Of a stretch of 62,188 bases of DNA, positions 1 through 7,596 are shown piece by piece. The notes beneath the pieces were generated by a model, which was not told where the DNA came from, searched no databases, and worked only from the letters and a program-made list of their open reading frames with translations. The stretch is from Bacilli bacterium (GTDB lineage: Bacteria > Bacillota_I > Bacilli_A > RF39 > UBA660). The stretch spans positions 1 through 62,188 of the forward strand of contig JAGAIS010000002.1 of assembly GCA_017626405.1 (NCBI GenBank), given 5' to 3'. Every line of letters begins with the position of its first letter. Within the stretch, counting starts at the first letter, position 1. A program made the translations under genes and the position numbers.

Positions 1-2
1 AT

Positions 3-830
3 GCAGGTAACATAGTTACAATATCTGACGATGTTGAAAGAGATTTATTCGTTGCAGGTAATATGATTACGATTACTGATAAAGCTAAACTTAATCGTGA
101 CGTATTTATAGCTGGTAATATGATAACTATTTGTAGTGATGTTGAAAGAAATTTGAATGTTGCAGGTTCAGTAGTTGATTTAAGTGGCATTGAGGTTAAG
201 GGAAATGCCCATATCTATGCAGAATCAATTATCGTTGATGAAAAAACAAAGATTATGGGAACTTTAACAATTGATGAAACTAGTGAAGTTGAAAATTTAA
301 CTGAAAAGAATTATGGCAAACTTGTAAAAGAAAAAAGTGAAGAGGTTGTAGAAAAATCTGTACAAACTAAAATAGTTAACTTTATAACTAGTATAATAAC
401 TAGCTATATTTCAGCATTAACTATTCTACTAGTATTCTCTAAGGTAAGAAAATCTTTAGATACAATTAAGTTTGATGGAAAATCAGTAGCTAGTTCTTCA
501 GCAATAGGATTAGCATTATTAATAGTTGTTCCAATTATTTCTCTAATTGCAGTATTTACAGGAATTTTCACTCCTATAGCATTAATTACATTAGCTCTAT
601 ATGTGTTTGCTATATATATGGCTAGCATACTTGCAAGTTATGTATTTACTCATAATATTTGGAAAACTAAATTAAAACCAAATTTCTATTTAGAATTACT
701 AATGGGTATAGTTGTAGTTAAAGCATTATCATATATTCCATTTGTTAATGTATTAGTAGACGCATTAATGCTATTCTATGGATTTGGTATTATTTACAAT
801 CTTGTACTTGGTTTAATCAAGAATAAGTAA
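3..830 (+). CDS. Bactofilin-like membrane protein, 5' end outside window
   Basis: The reading frame is already open at base 3, so the true start lies upstream. The N-terminal part shows short repeats of the type AGNxxxxSDxVERDLFVAGN. They fit the parallel beta-helix turns of polymer-forming (bactofilin-type) proteins. About 100 residues follow, including a hydrophilic Lys/Glu stretch, then four hydrophobic segments over the last 150 residues, so the protein is probably anchored in the membrane by its C-terminal half. A beta-helix joined to several membrane spans differs from the short soluble bactofilins. Its role is probably structural or scaffolding at the envelope, which is inference. A strong terminator follows directly. 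Confidence 0.6.
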   Translation, partial: AGNIVTISDDVERDLFVAGNMITITDKAKLNRDVFIAGNMITICSDVERNLNVAGSVVDLSGIEVKGNAHIYAESIIVDEKTKIMGTLTIDETSEVENLTEKNYGKLVKEKSEEVVEKSVQTKIVNFITSIITSYISALTILLVFSKVRKSLDTIKFDGKSVASSSAIGLALLIVVPIISLIAVFTGIFTPIALITLALYVFAIYMASILASYVFTHNIWKTKLKPNFYLELLMGIVVVKALSYIPFVNVLVDALMLFYGFGIIYNLVLGLIKNK

Positions 831-832
831 CG

Positions 833-859
833 AAAAGATAACGAAAGTTATCTTTTTTT
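833..859 (+). terminator. Rho-independent terminator after bactofilin-like gene
   Basis: A perfect 10-bp stem (833-842 with 847-856) closes a GAAA tetraloop and runs into a T tract. It begins 2 bases after the stop codon. Confidence 0.9.
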
Positions 860-943
860 ATACGATTTAAAGTATAATATGGACTAATTACATAGTCTTT
901 ATCAGATTAGCTGCATATTATAAGTTAGAAAGGGGAAGCGTTT

Positions 944-1216
944 ATGAATCCAAGATGCTATGAACAAGATATGAAGGCTACTGAACCAAATATGCAAGAA
1001 GCCATGAATCCTGGTTGTCCATGTCCTCCAGTATACGAATGTCCATGTGAAAGAGTATGCGAAAGATATATCATGCATGAAGTTCCACACGTTATTCCAA
1101 TACATACGAAAATAGTAAATCATCATATCATCCGTCATACATATACACCATGCTTTACTATGAGTGAATGTGACACATGCGAGCATGTATATGATCCTTG
1201 CTGTAAAAACTTCTAG
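944..1216 (+). CDS. CotD-like spore coat protein
   Basis: This is a 90-residue protein rich in Cys (about ten), His and Pro, with no membrane segment. The N-terminal half has Cys-Pro runs (PGCPCPPVYECPC). The middle, HVIPIHTKIVNHHIIRHTY, resembles the His-rich core of the Bacillus coat protein CotD (PxHxxxVNHxxxxH). A terminal CDTC/DPCC pair follows. By family analogy it would be cross-linked into the spore coat. The start is set by the ribosome-binding site AAGGGGAAG at 930-938. It is a single-gene unit between two terminators. Similarity is judged from composition and a short core, so a metal-binding Cys-rich protein of another family remains possible. Confidence 0.65.
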   Translation: MNPRCYEQDMKATEPNMQEAMNPGCPCPPVYECPCERVCERYIMHEVPHVIPIHTKIVNHHIIRHTYTPCFTMSECDTCEHVYDPCCKNF

Positions 1217-1232
1217 AAATAGAAGTTTTATT
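1206..1232 (+). terminator. Terminator overlapping the cotD-like stop codon
   Basis: A perfect 10-bp stem (1206-1215 with 1220-1229) closes a GAAA loop and is followed by a T-rich stretch. The stop codon TAG lies at the junction of stem and loop. Confidence 0.88.
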
Positions 1233-1240
1233 CTTTTATT

Positions 1241-1278
1241 AGAAATTAATCAGTAATTAATCAGAAATTAATCAGTAA
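1241..1278 (+). repeat. 11-bp tandem repeats, three full units plus a partial
   Basis: The units are AGAAATTAATC, AGTAATTAATC, AGAAATTAATC, then AGTAA. The 11-bp period is close to one helical turn, so identical faces are presented to a protein. They lie between the cotD-like terminator and a consensus promoter at 1337. Confidence 0.8.
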
Positions 1279-1336
1279 ATATTATTCACATTTTAATTAT
1301 TATATATATAATATAGTAGGATGGTCGAAATGGGAT

Positions 1337-1365
1337 TTGACAAAGTATACTGAAAAGAATAGAAT
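1337..1365 (+). promoter_or_regulatory. SigA-type promoter TTGACA-17-TAGAAT
   Basis: A consensus -35 (1337-1342) and a near-consensus -10 (1360-1365) are separated by 17 bp. Transcription would start near 1372, only about 18 bases before a terminator-like hairpin. Confidence 0.7.
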
Positions 1366-1389
1366 AACCTCTCGTAGTAAAAAATAATT

Positions 1390-1415
1390 AGTTGTAGTAA
1401 ACCTACAACTTTTTT
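1390..1415 (+). terminator. Terminator-like hairpin in the leader of the 1463 gene
   Basis: An 8-bp stem (1390-1397 with 1403-1410) closes a 5-base loop and is followed by TTTTT. It sits between the promoter at 1337 and the gene at 1463, so it would act as an attenuator or end a very short RNA of about 45 bases. Confidence 0.65.
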
Positions 1416-1462
1416 AAGGGGGAATACTAACGGAAGAAACTAAATTAAAACCGAGGCATATT

Positions 1463-1882
1463 ATGGACAAGAGAATTATGGACCTATTTGATTATTCAGG
1501 ATGCTTGAGACGTGTTGATGAGCTTTTATTAGAATATGAAAGAGCTTCATATCGACTTAGTGGAGAATTGAAGAGTTCGTTTGGAATAAACATAAGTAAT
1601 AAAGGTTATAATAATAATAGAATACTAGACAATGTTATTAAAAGAATTGAAAGCGAAGAAGAATATGCTTATATTTCAAATAAATTAGAGAAGATATTTG
1701 AAACATTCTGTGAAATAGAAAAAGAATATTTTAGAAGATGTATGTTACACCGAACAGTAACGGATGAACAGTTTTCTGAATTAATGAATATATCCATGAT
1801 GAATATGCGAAAAATTAAAAAGAGTGTAGTATTTAAAATAACGGAAGCCTTTTCCATGTCAGTTATGAAGGGAGAATTATGA
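1463..1882 (+). CDS. Helical protein with possible region-4-like HTH, function unknown
   Basis: This 139-residue, mostly helical, charged protein is not recognised with certainty. Its last 45 residues (EKEYFRRCM...TDEQFSELMNISMMNMRKIKK) have the rhythm of a sigma region-4 or ArpU/RinA-type helix-turn-helix, so it may bind DNA. The ATG at 1463 has a GAGG at 1453-1456. A much stronger site, TAAGGGGG at 1415-1422, lies further upstream. The frame is open from there with no ATG/GTG/TTG, only ACG at 1430 at good spacing, so an unusual longer start is conceivable. It overlaps the next small gene by 4 bases (ATGA), which implies coupled translation. Confidence 0.55.
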   Translation: MDKRIMDLFDYSGCLRRVDELLLEYERASYRLSGELKSSFGINISNKGYNNNRILDNVIKRIESEEEYAYISNKLEKIFETFCEIEKEYFRRCMLHRTVTDEQFSELMNISMMNMRKIKKSVVFKITEAFSMSVMKGEL

Positions 1883-1992
1883 TATACACATTTATCTTTT
1901 TATTATTAGTTTTTGTATTTAGTTGTATGAAAGTGTCTAGCTATTATTCTAGACAAGAAGAATATAGAGAAAGGAGCGACTTACATTTGTAA
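1879..1992 (+). CDS. Small membrane protein, 37 residues
   Basis: The start codon overlaps the stop of the gene at 1463 in an ATGA junction. GAAGGGAG lies at 1867-1874. The product has one hydrophobic N-terminal helix (residues 2-16, ending in Cys) and a short charged tail (SRQEEYRERSDLHL). It could be a single-span protein, or a lipoprotein given the Cys after the hydrophobic stretch. Its function is unknown. The stop codon lies inside the downstream hairpin. Confidence 0.6.
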   Translation: MIYTFIFLLLVFVFSCMKVSSYYSRQEEYRERSDLHL

Positions 1993-2000
1993 GTCTTTTT
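1978..2000 (+). terminator. Hairpin with U tail just before the adhesin start
   Basis: The stem GACTTAC/GTAAGTC (1978-1984 with 1989-1995) is followed by TTTTT. It ends 2 bases before the ATG at 2003 and begins 1 base after an AAGGAG site (1971-1976). It may therefore act as a terminator, or as a structured spacer between that site and the start codon. Confidence 0.6.
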
Positions 2001-2002
2001 AT

Positions 2003-4099
2003 ATGAAAAAAATAATAAAATATATGATATTTATTTTAGCTATTTTTTTAATAAATATCAGTAGTATAAATGCTGAAGAGTATAATGGGGTTATCGAAAA
2101 AGGTGAAGCAATTGATGGTATATATTATTATAAGACAAGGGAGGATACTGAGGAAATTACTTATCCAACTCATTCTTTTCATGAAGCAGCTCATATTTAT
2201 CGTGATTCTATAAATCACAATATTGTATACTGTATTGAATCATGGAAACCATTAACAGGAGCAACATCAAATGACTTTAAAGTATATGATCATAATGTAC
2301 TGGAAACAAATTTATCTGATGAAATAATCGAAGAGATAAATTTAATTGCCTATTATGGCTATGGATATAAAGATGAGCGATATGACCACACTAGTCCTGA
2401 ATGGTATGCAATAACCCAATTGCTCATTTGGAAAATCCAAGCACCAAATTATAAACATTATATCGTTAATAGTCTTACATCAACAACAAGTATTGATGCA
2501 TATAGTTCTAAAATGGGAGAAATAAATACATTAATTAAGAAACATAAAAATAAACTTTCTTTATTTAATTATAAGATGAAGATTAATTCTCAGGAGGAAA
2601 ATCCAGAATTAATGGGAAAACTAAAGTATTATGAACTTGATGGTTGTGATGATGGAATAGATGTAACTATTGAAGAAAATAAAGTAATTATTAAGTCTTT
2701 GAATAAGGTGGGGGAATTTTCTTATTCTTTGCGAAGAAAGTTTAATAAATGGAATAAAAAAATGAAAATATATGTGAGTAATAATTATCAAAATGTATTC
2801 GAACCTGGAGATATGAACGATGATATTGTTACAAAGACAATATCTATTGAACCTTATAAACTCGAATTTTCAACTTATTTATTTCTACCGTTTCGTATTA
2901 ATGAAGATGGAAAAGATGTATACACGACTTATTTTTTTCCGAATTTAGAAGTAGTTATAAAAGCTAAAAATGATATATATGATGGAGCGGGCAATTTAAT
3001 TTATAAAAAGGGAGATATATTTGCAACGACAAAGAGTTCATCAACTTACACTGAAATTCCTATAATCCCCGGAACTTTTGAATTGCAAATAGTAAAGAGT
3101 ATTCCTGGAATTATTGGAATCCCGAGAACTGTTGAAATAAACAAATCAAATGTTTCGACTAACATAATTCTAAATAAAACATCATTTATTATAAATGCGC
3201 ATAAGGTGTTGGAACAAATTTTGGATGATGGTTCACTAACGACTATTCCGGGAGAAAATATATCTATCGGTTTATATGCTGCTGAGGATATAAAAAACTT
3301 TGGAGGAAAACTCTATGCCAAGAAAGATCAACTTATTAGGGTATATAATACCGATGAATTTGGTAATATTCAAAAGAAGGACAGTTTCCTGTTAGCAGGA
3401 AAATATTATTTAAAAGAGATTACTGAACTAGATAATTATGAAATCAATGAGCAAAAGTATGAATTTGAATTATCATATGATGAAGAATTTAAAGAAATCA
3501 TTGAAACAGAAGAAGTATTAATTGAAAACAAATTGAAGACCGGAAAGATTGGTATAAAGAAGTTAGATGCTATTGAGTTCTTTCCATTAGAAAATGTATC
3601 ATATTCTCTATATAGTAAGAATCATAATCTGCTTGAAACAAAGAGAACTAATTCATTCGGAGATGTTGAATTTGATGTAAAAATGGGAGAATACTATATA
3701 AAGGAAAATAAGGCATTGGACGGCTATATTAAGGATGATAAAACATATTATATTAATGTTGATTACACTAATCCAAATCCTACTTACAAATTATTAAATG
3801 AGAGAATTGAAAATGAAGTAAAACCAACAGAACCCACAGAAAAGCAAGAATCTCCTATTAAGAATAATGAAGATTCAAAAGAACAAACAAAATTGCCAAA
3901 TGAAAAGCAAGAAAACTCTATTTCAACTTCCAAAGAAGAAATAAAAGAGAACAATGAAATAATAGAAGAAATAAATTATAACAAGGAGGAAGACTTAATT
4001 GTTAATGTACCTAGTACTAATGTATATAATTATGATCTTATATTACTATTTCTATTAAGTATAACATTTATCTCTATAAAAAAATGTATAGAAAATTAA
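2003..4099 (+). CDS. Thioester-domain surface adhesin with CnaB-like repeats
   Basis: This is a 698-residue secreted surface protein. A signal peptide covers residues 1-24. Residues about 55-180 match a thioester domain: Cys77 in VYCIESW and Gln139 in TQLLIWK are placed to form the internal Cys-Gln thioester used for covalent attachment to host surfaces. Two CnaB/SpaA-like domains follow (about 395-510 and 512-605) with K...E...N residues typical of isopeptide bonds (GKIGIKKLDA, YYIKEN). A Lys/Glu/Pro-rich stalk leads to a C-terminal signal: VPSTN, hydrophobic helix, KKCIEN. VPSTN is not a classical LPXTG, but the next gene, overlapping by 16 bases, encodes a sortase that probably handles it. 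No SD lies at normal distance; AAGGAG at 1971-1976 is separated from the ATG by a hairpin. Confidence 0.85.
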   Translation: MKKIIKYMIFILAIFLINISSINAEEYNGVIEKGEAIDGIYYYKTREDTEEITYPTHSFHEAAHIYRDSINHNIVYCIESWKPLTGATSNDFKVYDHNVLETNLSDEIIEEINLIAYYGYGYKDERYDHTSPEWYAITQLLIWKIQAPNYKHYIVNSLTSTTSIDAYSSKMGEINTLIKKHKNKLSLFNYKMKINSQEENPELMGKLKYYELDGCDDGIDVTIEENKVIIKSLNKVGEFSYSLRRKFNKWNKKMKIYVSNNYQNVFEPGDMNDDIVTKTISIEPYKLEFSTYLFLPFRINEDGKDVYTTYFFPNLEVVIKAKNDIYDGAGNLIYKKGDIFATTKSSSTYTEIPIIPGTFELQIVKSIPGIIGIPRTVEINKSNVSTNIILNKTSFIINAHKVLEQILDDGSLTTIPGENISIGLYAAEDIKNFGGKLYAKKDQLIRVYNTDEFGNIQKKDSFLLAGKYYLKEITELDNYEINEQKYEFELSYDEEFKEIIETEEVLIENKLKTGKIGIKKLDAIEFFPLENVSYSLYSKNHNLLETKRTNSFGDVEFDVKMGEYYIKENKALDGYIKDDKTYYINVDYTNPNPTYKLLNERIENEVKPTEPTEKQESPIKNNEDSKEQTKLPNEKQENSISTSKEEIKENNEIIEEINYNKEEDLIVNVPSTNVYNYDLILLFLLSITFISIKKCIEN

Positions 4100-4611
4100 T
4101 AATTATATTTTTGATAGTAATAACAAATATTTTGTGTTTATCAATTATTAATAATAATACGTCTGTTGAACCAAATATAGAGGATGAATATATAGTAGAT
4201 AATAGTCGCGATTATTTGGGAATCATCGAAATCCCTAAGTTAAAATTGCGTCGCTTTTTCTATGGATTTGATGATGAAAGAAATACGGTAGAGAAAAACA
4301 TAATGCTCATAGAAAAATCTAATATGCCAGATAAAGAAAATGGTAATATTATTTTCGCATCTCATCGTGGAAATTCCAAGGTTGCTTTTTTTGATAAACT
4401 TCATTTAATTGAAGTTGGCGATGAAATAATAATCTATTACAATAATAGGAAATATATATATTGTTATAATAATAGATATGATGTTCCAAAAAATGGTCAT
4501 ATTAGAATTGTTAGAGATTTAAATAAAACTGCTTTGACTTTAATTACTTGTAAAAAAGGAACAAATAAACAAACTGTATTTGTTGCTTATTTAACAGACA
4601 ATATTTTGTAA
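4084..4611 (+). CDS. Sortase, probably dedicated to the preceding adhesin
   Basis: This 175-residue sortase has an N-terminal membrane anchor (residues 4-23). It carries the catalytic His94 in ASHRGN and Cys156 in LITCKKG. The sortase arginine, normally shortly after the Cys in an R-x-V-V-x-A context, appears replaced: the matching stretch reads QTVFVA, with Gln163 where Arg is expected and only Lys162 nearby. The gene overlaps the adhesin by 16 bases, so the two are translated together and the enzyme most likely anchors that protein through its VPSTN signal. Subclass is uncertain. Either activity is altered or another residue supplies the charge. Confidence 0.85.
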   Translation: MYRKLIIIFLIVITNILCLSIINNNTSVEPNIEDEYIVDNSRDYLGIIEIPKLKLRRFFYGFDDERNTVEKNIMLIEKSNMPDKENGNIIFASHRGNSKVAFFDKLHLIEVGDEIIIYYNNRKYIYCYNNRYDVPKNGHIRIVRDLNKTALTLITCKKGTNKQTVFVAYLTDNIL

Positions 4612-4690
4612 AAAATATGTAAACTTTTGAGCGCTTTTATTTAAAGATGAATTTATATATAGTATATTATTAATATAGGAGAGTGAAATA

Positions 4691-4891
4691 ATGATTTATC
4701 CATCTATTGATAAAATATTGAATACTGTAGATTCTAAATACATACTTGTTCATGTTGCATCTAGAAGAAGTAAACAAATGAAAGAAACTGGACATTTACA
4801 AATGAAAGAATCTGAATATGTATCAAAAAGAGAACTTGGTAGAGCATTGGAAGAAGTAGAAAAAGGATTAATCAAAATCGAAAAAAAATAA
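4691..4891 (+). CDS. rpoZ: RNA polymerase omega subunit
   Basis: This is a 66-residue protein. It matches the omega fold: YPSIDKIL at the N-terminus, DSKYILVHVASRRSKQM in the conserved core, and a helical C-terminus (KRELGRALEEVEKGLIKI). Omega binds the beta' subunit and helps assemble RNA polymerase. TAGGAGAGTG precedes the ATG. In many Bacillota rpoZ follows gmk and precedes coaBC/priA; here it stands alone, followed by a P-type ATPase. The last codons and the stop form half of the terminator hairpin. Confidence 0.9.
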   Translation: MIYPSIDKILNTVDSKYILVHVASRRSKQMKETGHLQMKESEYVSKRELGRALEEVEKGLIKIEKK

Positions 4892-4902
4892 TCCTTTTTT
4901 TT
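4861..4902 (+). terminator. Terminator overlapping the rpoZ 3' end
   Basis: AAAAGGATTA (4861-4870), inside the coding sequence, pairs with TAATCCTTTT (4889-4898), and the T run continues to 4902. The stop codon lies in the 3' arm. Confidence 0.85.
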
Positions 4903-4969
4903 ATGTAAAAAAATATATTTCATATTGTTTTACATATATATAATTGTTAAACTAATAATAGGTGATAAT

Positions 4970-7555
4970 ATGGAAGTGTATAATAAAGATATAAATGAAG
5001 TATTAAAATCTTTAGATTCTAACCTTGATGGATTATCAAATGATGAAGCTAAAAAAAGAATTGGTACTTATGGCGAAAATGTCATCGAGGAAGCAAAGAA
5101 AAAATCTAAATTGAGAAGATTCCTAGATCAATTTAATGATATGATGATTATTATTTTAATTGTCGTTGCTATTATCATGGGAATTTATGGATTCTTTGTA
5201 AGTCACGATTATACTGATACTATTGTTATCGCTGTTGTTGTTCTAATCAACTCAATAATGGGATTTCTTCAAGAGGAAAAAGCTGAAGTTACTCTTGATG
5301 GATTAAAAAAGTATGCAACGTCAACTTGTAGAGTTAAAAGAGATGGAAAAGTGTCTATTGTCGATTCGAAATATATCGTGCCTGGAGATATCATTATTCT
5401 AGAAGCCGGAGATAAGATACCTGCAGATGCCAGAATAATAACAGAAAGTAATTTATCTGTAGATGAATCTCCTCTAACGGGAGAATCAGTACCAGTGAAA
5501 AAACAAACTAAAGTATTAAATGGAAAACTTCAAATGCAAGATCAATTTAATATGTTATTCTGTGGATGTAATATTATTAATGGTCGTTCAGAAGCTATTG
5601 TTGTAAGAACGGGAATGTTGACTGAACTAGGTAAAATTGCGGTTTCGCTAAATACTCCATATGAAGTTATGACTCCATTACAAATGAAAATTAAAGAAAT
5701 AAGTAAAAAAATTACAATTCTAATATTTATAATTCTAATATTTATGTTTATCTATGGAGTAGTAAATGATTACGAATTGATGGAGATAATAATGTTATGT
5801 GTTTCGCTTGCCGTAGCAGCTATACCTGAAGGACTACCTGCAGTCATTACTATTGCTCTATCTGGTGGTGCTCAAGCATTGGCGAAAAAGAATACGATTG
5901 TTAGACAAATGAATGCTGTTGAGACTCTAGGTTCTACAGATATAATATGTTCAGATAAAACAGGAACTATTACTCAAAACAAAATGAAAGTTAAAAAGAC
6001 TATAATCTATAGTGATAATATGTTTGAAATTATTTGTGCTCTTGCAAACGATACAATTATTGATGGCGATAATCTAATTGGAGATCCGACAGAAACTTGT
6101 TTAATTGATTATTTAAAAGAAAAACATATTGATCCGATAAAGATGATTGAAAAATATCCTAGAATAGTAGATGCTCCATTTGATAGTGAAAGAAAAATGA
6201 TGTCTACAATTAATGAAATAGATGGAAAAAACTATATATTGGTCAAAGGAAGTTTAGATAGTATTTTATCTAGGTGTAATTATATTGATAATCGTGGAAA
6301 AAAAGCTAAGTTAACATCTACTTTAAAAAGAGAAATTAATTCTGATGAAGAAGAACTAGCTAATAGTGCTCTAAGAGTAATTGGATTTGCTTATAAAGAA
6401 ATAAGTAAGAAAGTTAAAACTAGTGAAGCTTGTTTAAAAAACGAGAATGACTTAATTTACGCTGGTATGGTAGGTATTATAGACCCTCCTCGAAAAAATG
6501 TTAAAGAGTCAGTTAAAAAGTGTATTACAGCCGGTATTCGTCCAATAATGATTACGGGGGATTCCTTGATTACTGCATGCGCAATAGCTAAGGAAGTTGG
6601 AATAATAGAATCTGATGATGAGGGAATTATCGGATCAGAATTAGACAAATATACTGATGAAGAATTAGTCGATATTGTCGATAAATATAATGTCTATGCT
6701 CGAGTTAGTCCTGAGCATAAAAGAAGAATTGTTGCCTCTTGGCAAGAGAAAGGAAAAGTCGTTGCTATGACAGGTGATGGAGTAAATGATGCTCCAGCAA
6801 TTAAAGATGCGCATGTAGGAGTCGGAATGGGAATTACAGGAACAGAGGTAACTAAGTCAGTTGCTGATGTTATCTTATTAGATGATTCTTTTGCAACAAT
6901 TGTCGATTCGGTTGAAGAGGGAAGAAGAATATTTTCAAATATTAGAAATAATGTAGTATACAGTTTGTCGAGTAATTTTGCGGAATTGTTTTCGGTTTTA
7001 ATTGGAATGTTTACTGGACATACAATTCTTTTACCAATACATATTCTATTTATCGATTTAGTGACAGATTCTATACCAAGCATATGTCTTTCATTTGAAC
7101 ATTCAGAGAAAAATATAATGAAGAAGAAACCTAGAGGTATTAATAAACCATTATTTACACCATTTATAATGGCGTCCGTTATTTCTTCTGCTATAGTTGA
7201 AACTATTTTTGTTTTAATTACATATTTTGCTGCATTAGATAAATATGGAGTTGAAACAGCAGCATCTTTAGCATTGCTTTCACTTGTAGTTCAAGAGATT
7301 GTATATGCAATCTCTTGTCGAAATCTAAGTGAATTAGTATATAAACAAGGATTATTAAAGAATAAAGTTTTAAATTATGGTATATTAGTATTGTTGGTGA
7401 TTGAAACAATCGTATTCTTAACACCAATAGGTGAATTTATTAGTATTAAAACTTTACCTATAGACATAATATTAAGTGTACTGTTATTTAATTTAATTTC
7501 ATTTATTTTTTATGAATTATTAAAACCAATATTGAAAAAAGTATTTAAAGATTAA
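4970..7555 (+). CDS. Cation-transporting P-type ATPase (type II)
   Basis: This 861-residue pump has the full P-type signature: actuator LTGESVPV, PEGLPA in the fourth membrane helix, phosphorylation site CSDKTGTIT (Asp near residue 328), and hinge GDGVNDAPA. Order and length fit PMR1/SERCA-like Ca2+ pumps of Bacillota. One ion-binding motif differs. Membrane helix 6 reads IDLVTDSIP, with Asp where Ca2+ pumps usually have Asn (NLVTD), as in Na+/K+- or H+-type members, so the transported ion should be left open. The start chosen is ATG 4970 after AGGTGAT; an upstream ATG at 4925 would add 15 hydrophobic residues without a binding site. Confidence 0.9.
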   Translation: MEVYNKDINEVLKSLDSNLDGLSNDEAKKRIGTYGENVIEEAKKKSKLRRFLDQFNDMMIIILIVVAIIMGIYGFFVSHDYTDTIVIAVVVLINSIMGFLQEEKAEVTLDGLKKYATSTCRVKRDGKVSIVDSKYIVPGDIIILEAGDKIPADARIITESNLSVDESPLTGESVPVKKQTKVLNGKLQMQDQFNMLFCGCNIINGRSEAIVVRTGMLTELGKIAVSLNTPYEVMTPLQMKIKEISKKITILIFIILIFMFIYGVVNDYELMEIIMLCVSLAVAAIPEGLPAVITIALSGGAQALAKKNTIVRQMNAVETLGSTDIICSDKTGTITQNKMKVKKTIIYSDNMFEIICALANDTIIDGDNLIGDPTETCLIDYLKEKHIDPIKMIEKYPRIVDAPFDSERKMMSTINEIDGKNYILVKGSLDSILSRCNYIDNRGKKAKLTSTLKREINSDEEELANSALRVIGFAYKEISKKVKTSEACLKNENDLIYAGMVGIIDPPRKNVKESVKKCITAGIRPIMITGDSLITACAIAKEVGIIESDDEGIIGSELDKYTDEELVDIVDKYNVYARVSPEHKRRIVASWQEKGKVVAMTGDGVNDAPAIKDAHVGVGMGITGTEVTKSVADVILLDDSFATIVDSVEEGRRIFSNIRNNVVYSLSSNFAELFSVLIGMFTGHTILLPIHILFIDLVTDSIPSICLSFEHSEKNIMKKKPRGINKPLFTPFIMASVISSAIVETIFVLITYFAALDKYGVETAASLALLSLVVQEIVYAISCRNLSELVYKQGLLKNKVLNYGILVLLVIETIVFLTPIGEFISIKTLPIDIILSVLLFNLISFIFYELLKPILKKVFKD

Positions 7556-7561
7556 AAGTAC

Positions 7562-7589
7562 TTGACAATACTTTCAAAATTGGTATAAT
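7562..7589 (+). promoter_or_regulatory. SigA promoter of infC-rpmI-rplT
   Basis: TTGACA (7562-7567) and TATAAT (7584-7589) are both perfect, with 16 bp between. Transcription would start near 7596. Confidence 0.85.
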
Positions 7590-7596
7590 ATTGTTG

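Noticed and set aside
914..922. SigK-type -10 element (CATATTATA) for the cotD-like gene
   Set aside because: It matches CATANNNTA, but no AC lies at the expected -35 distance and the start would fall on the ribosome-binding site.
1321..1353. 10-codon leader peptide (MVEMGFDKVY)
   Set aside because: It lies upstream of the consensus promoter's expected start and has only a weak SD; no regulatory codons.
1320..1415. T-box or riboswitch before the 1463 gene
   Set aside because: No T-box core or recognised aptamer; only a promoter and one hairpin are visible.
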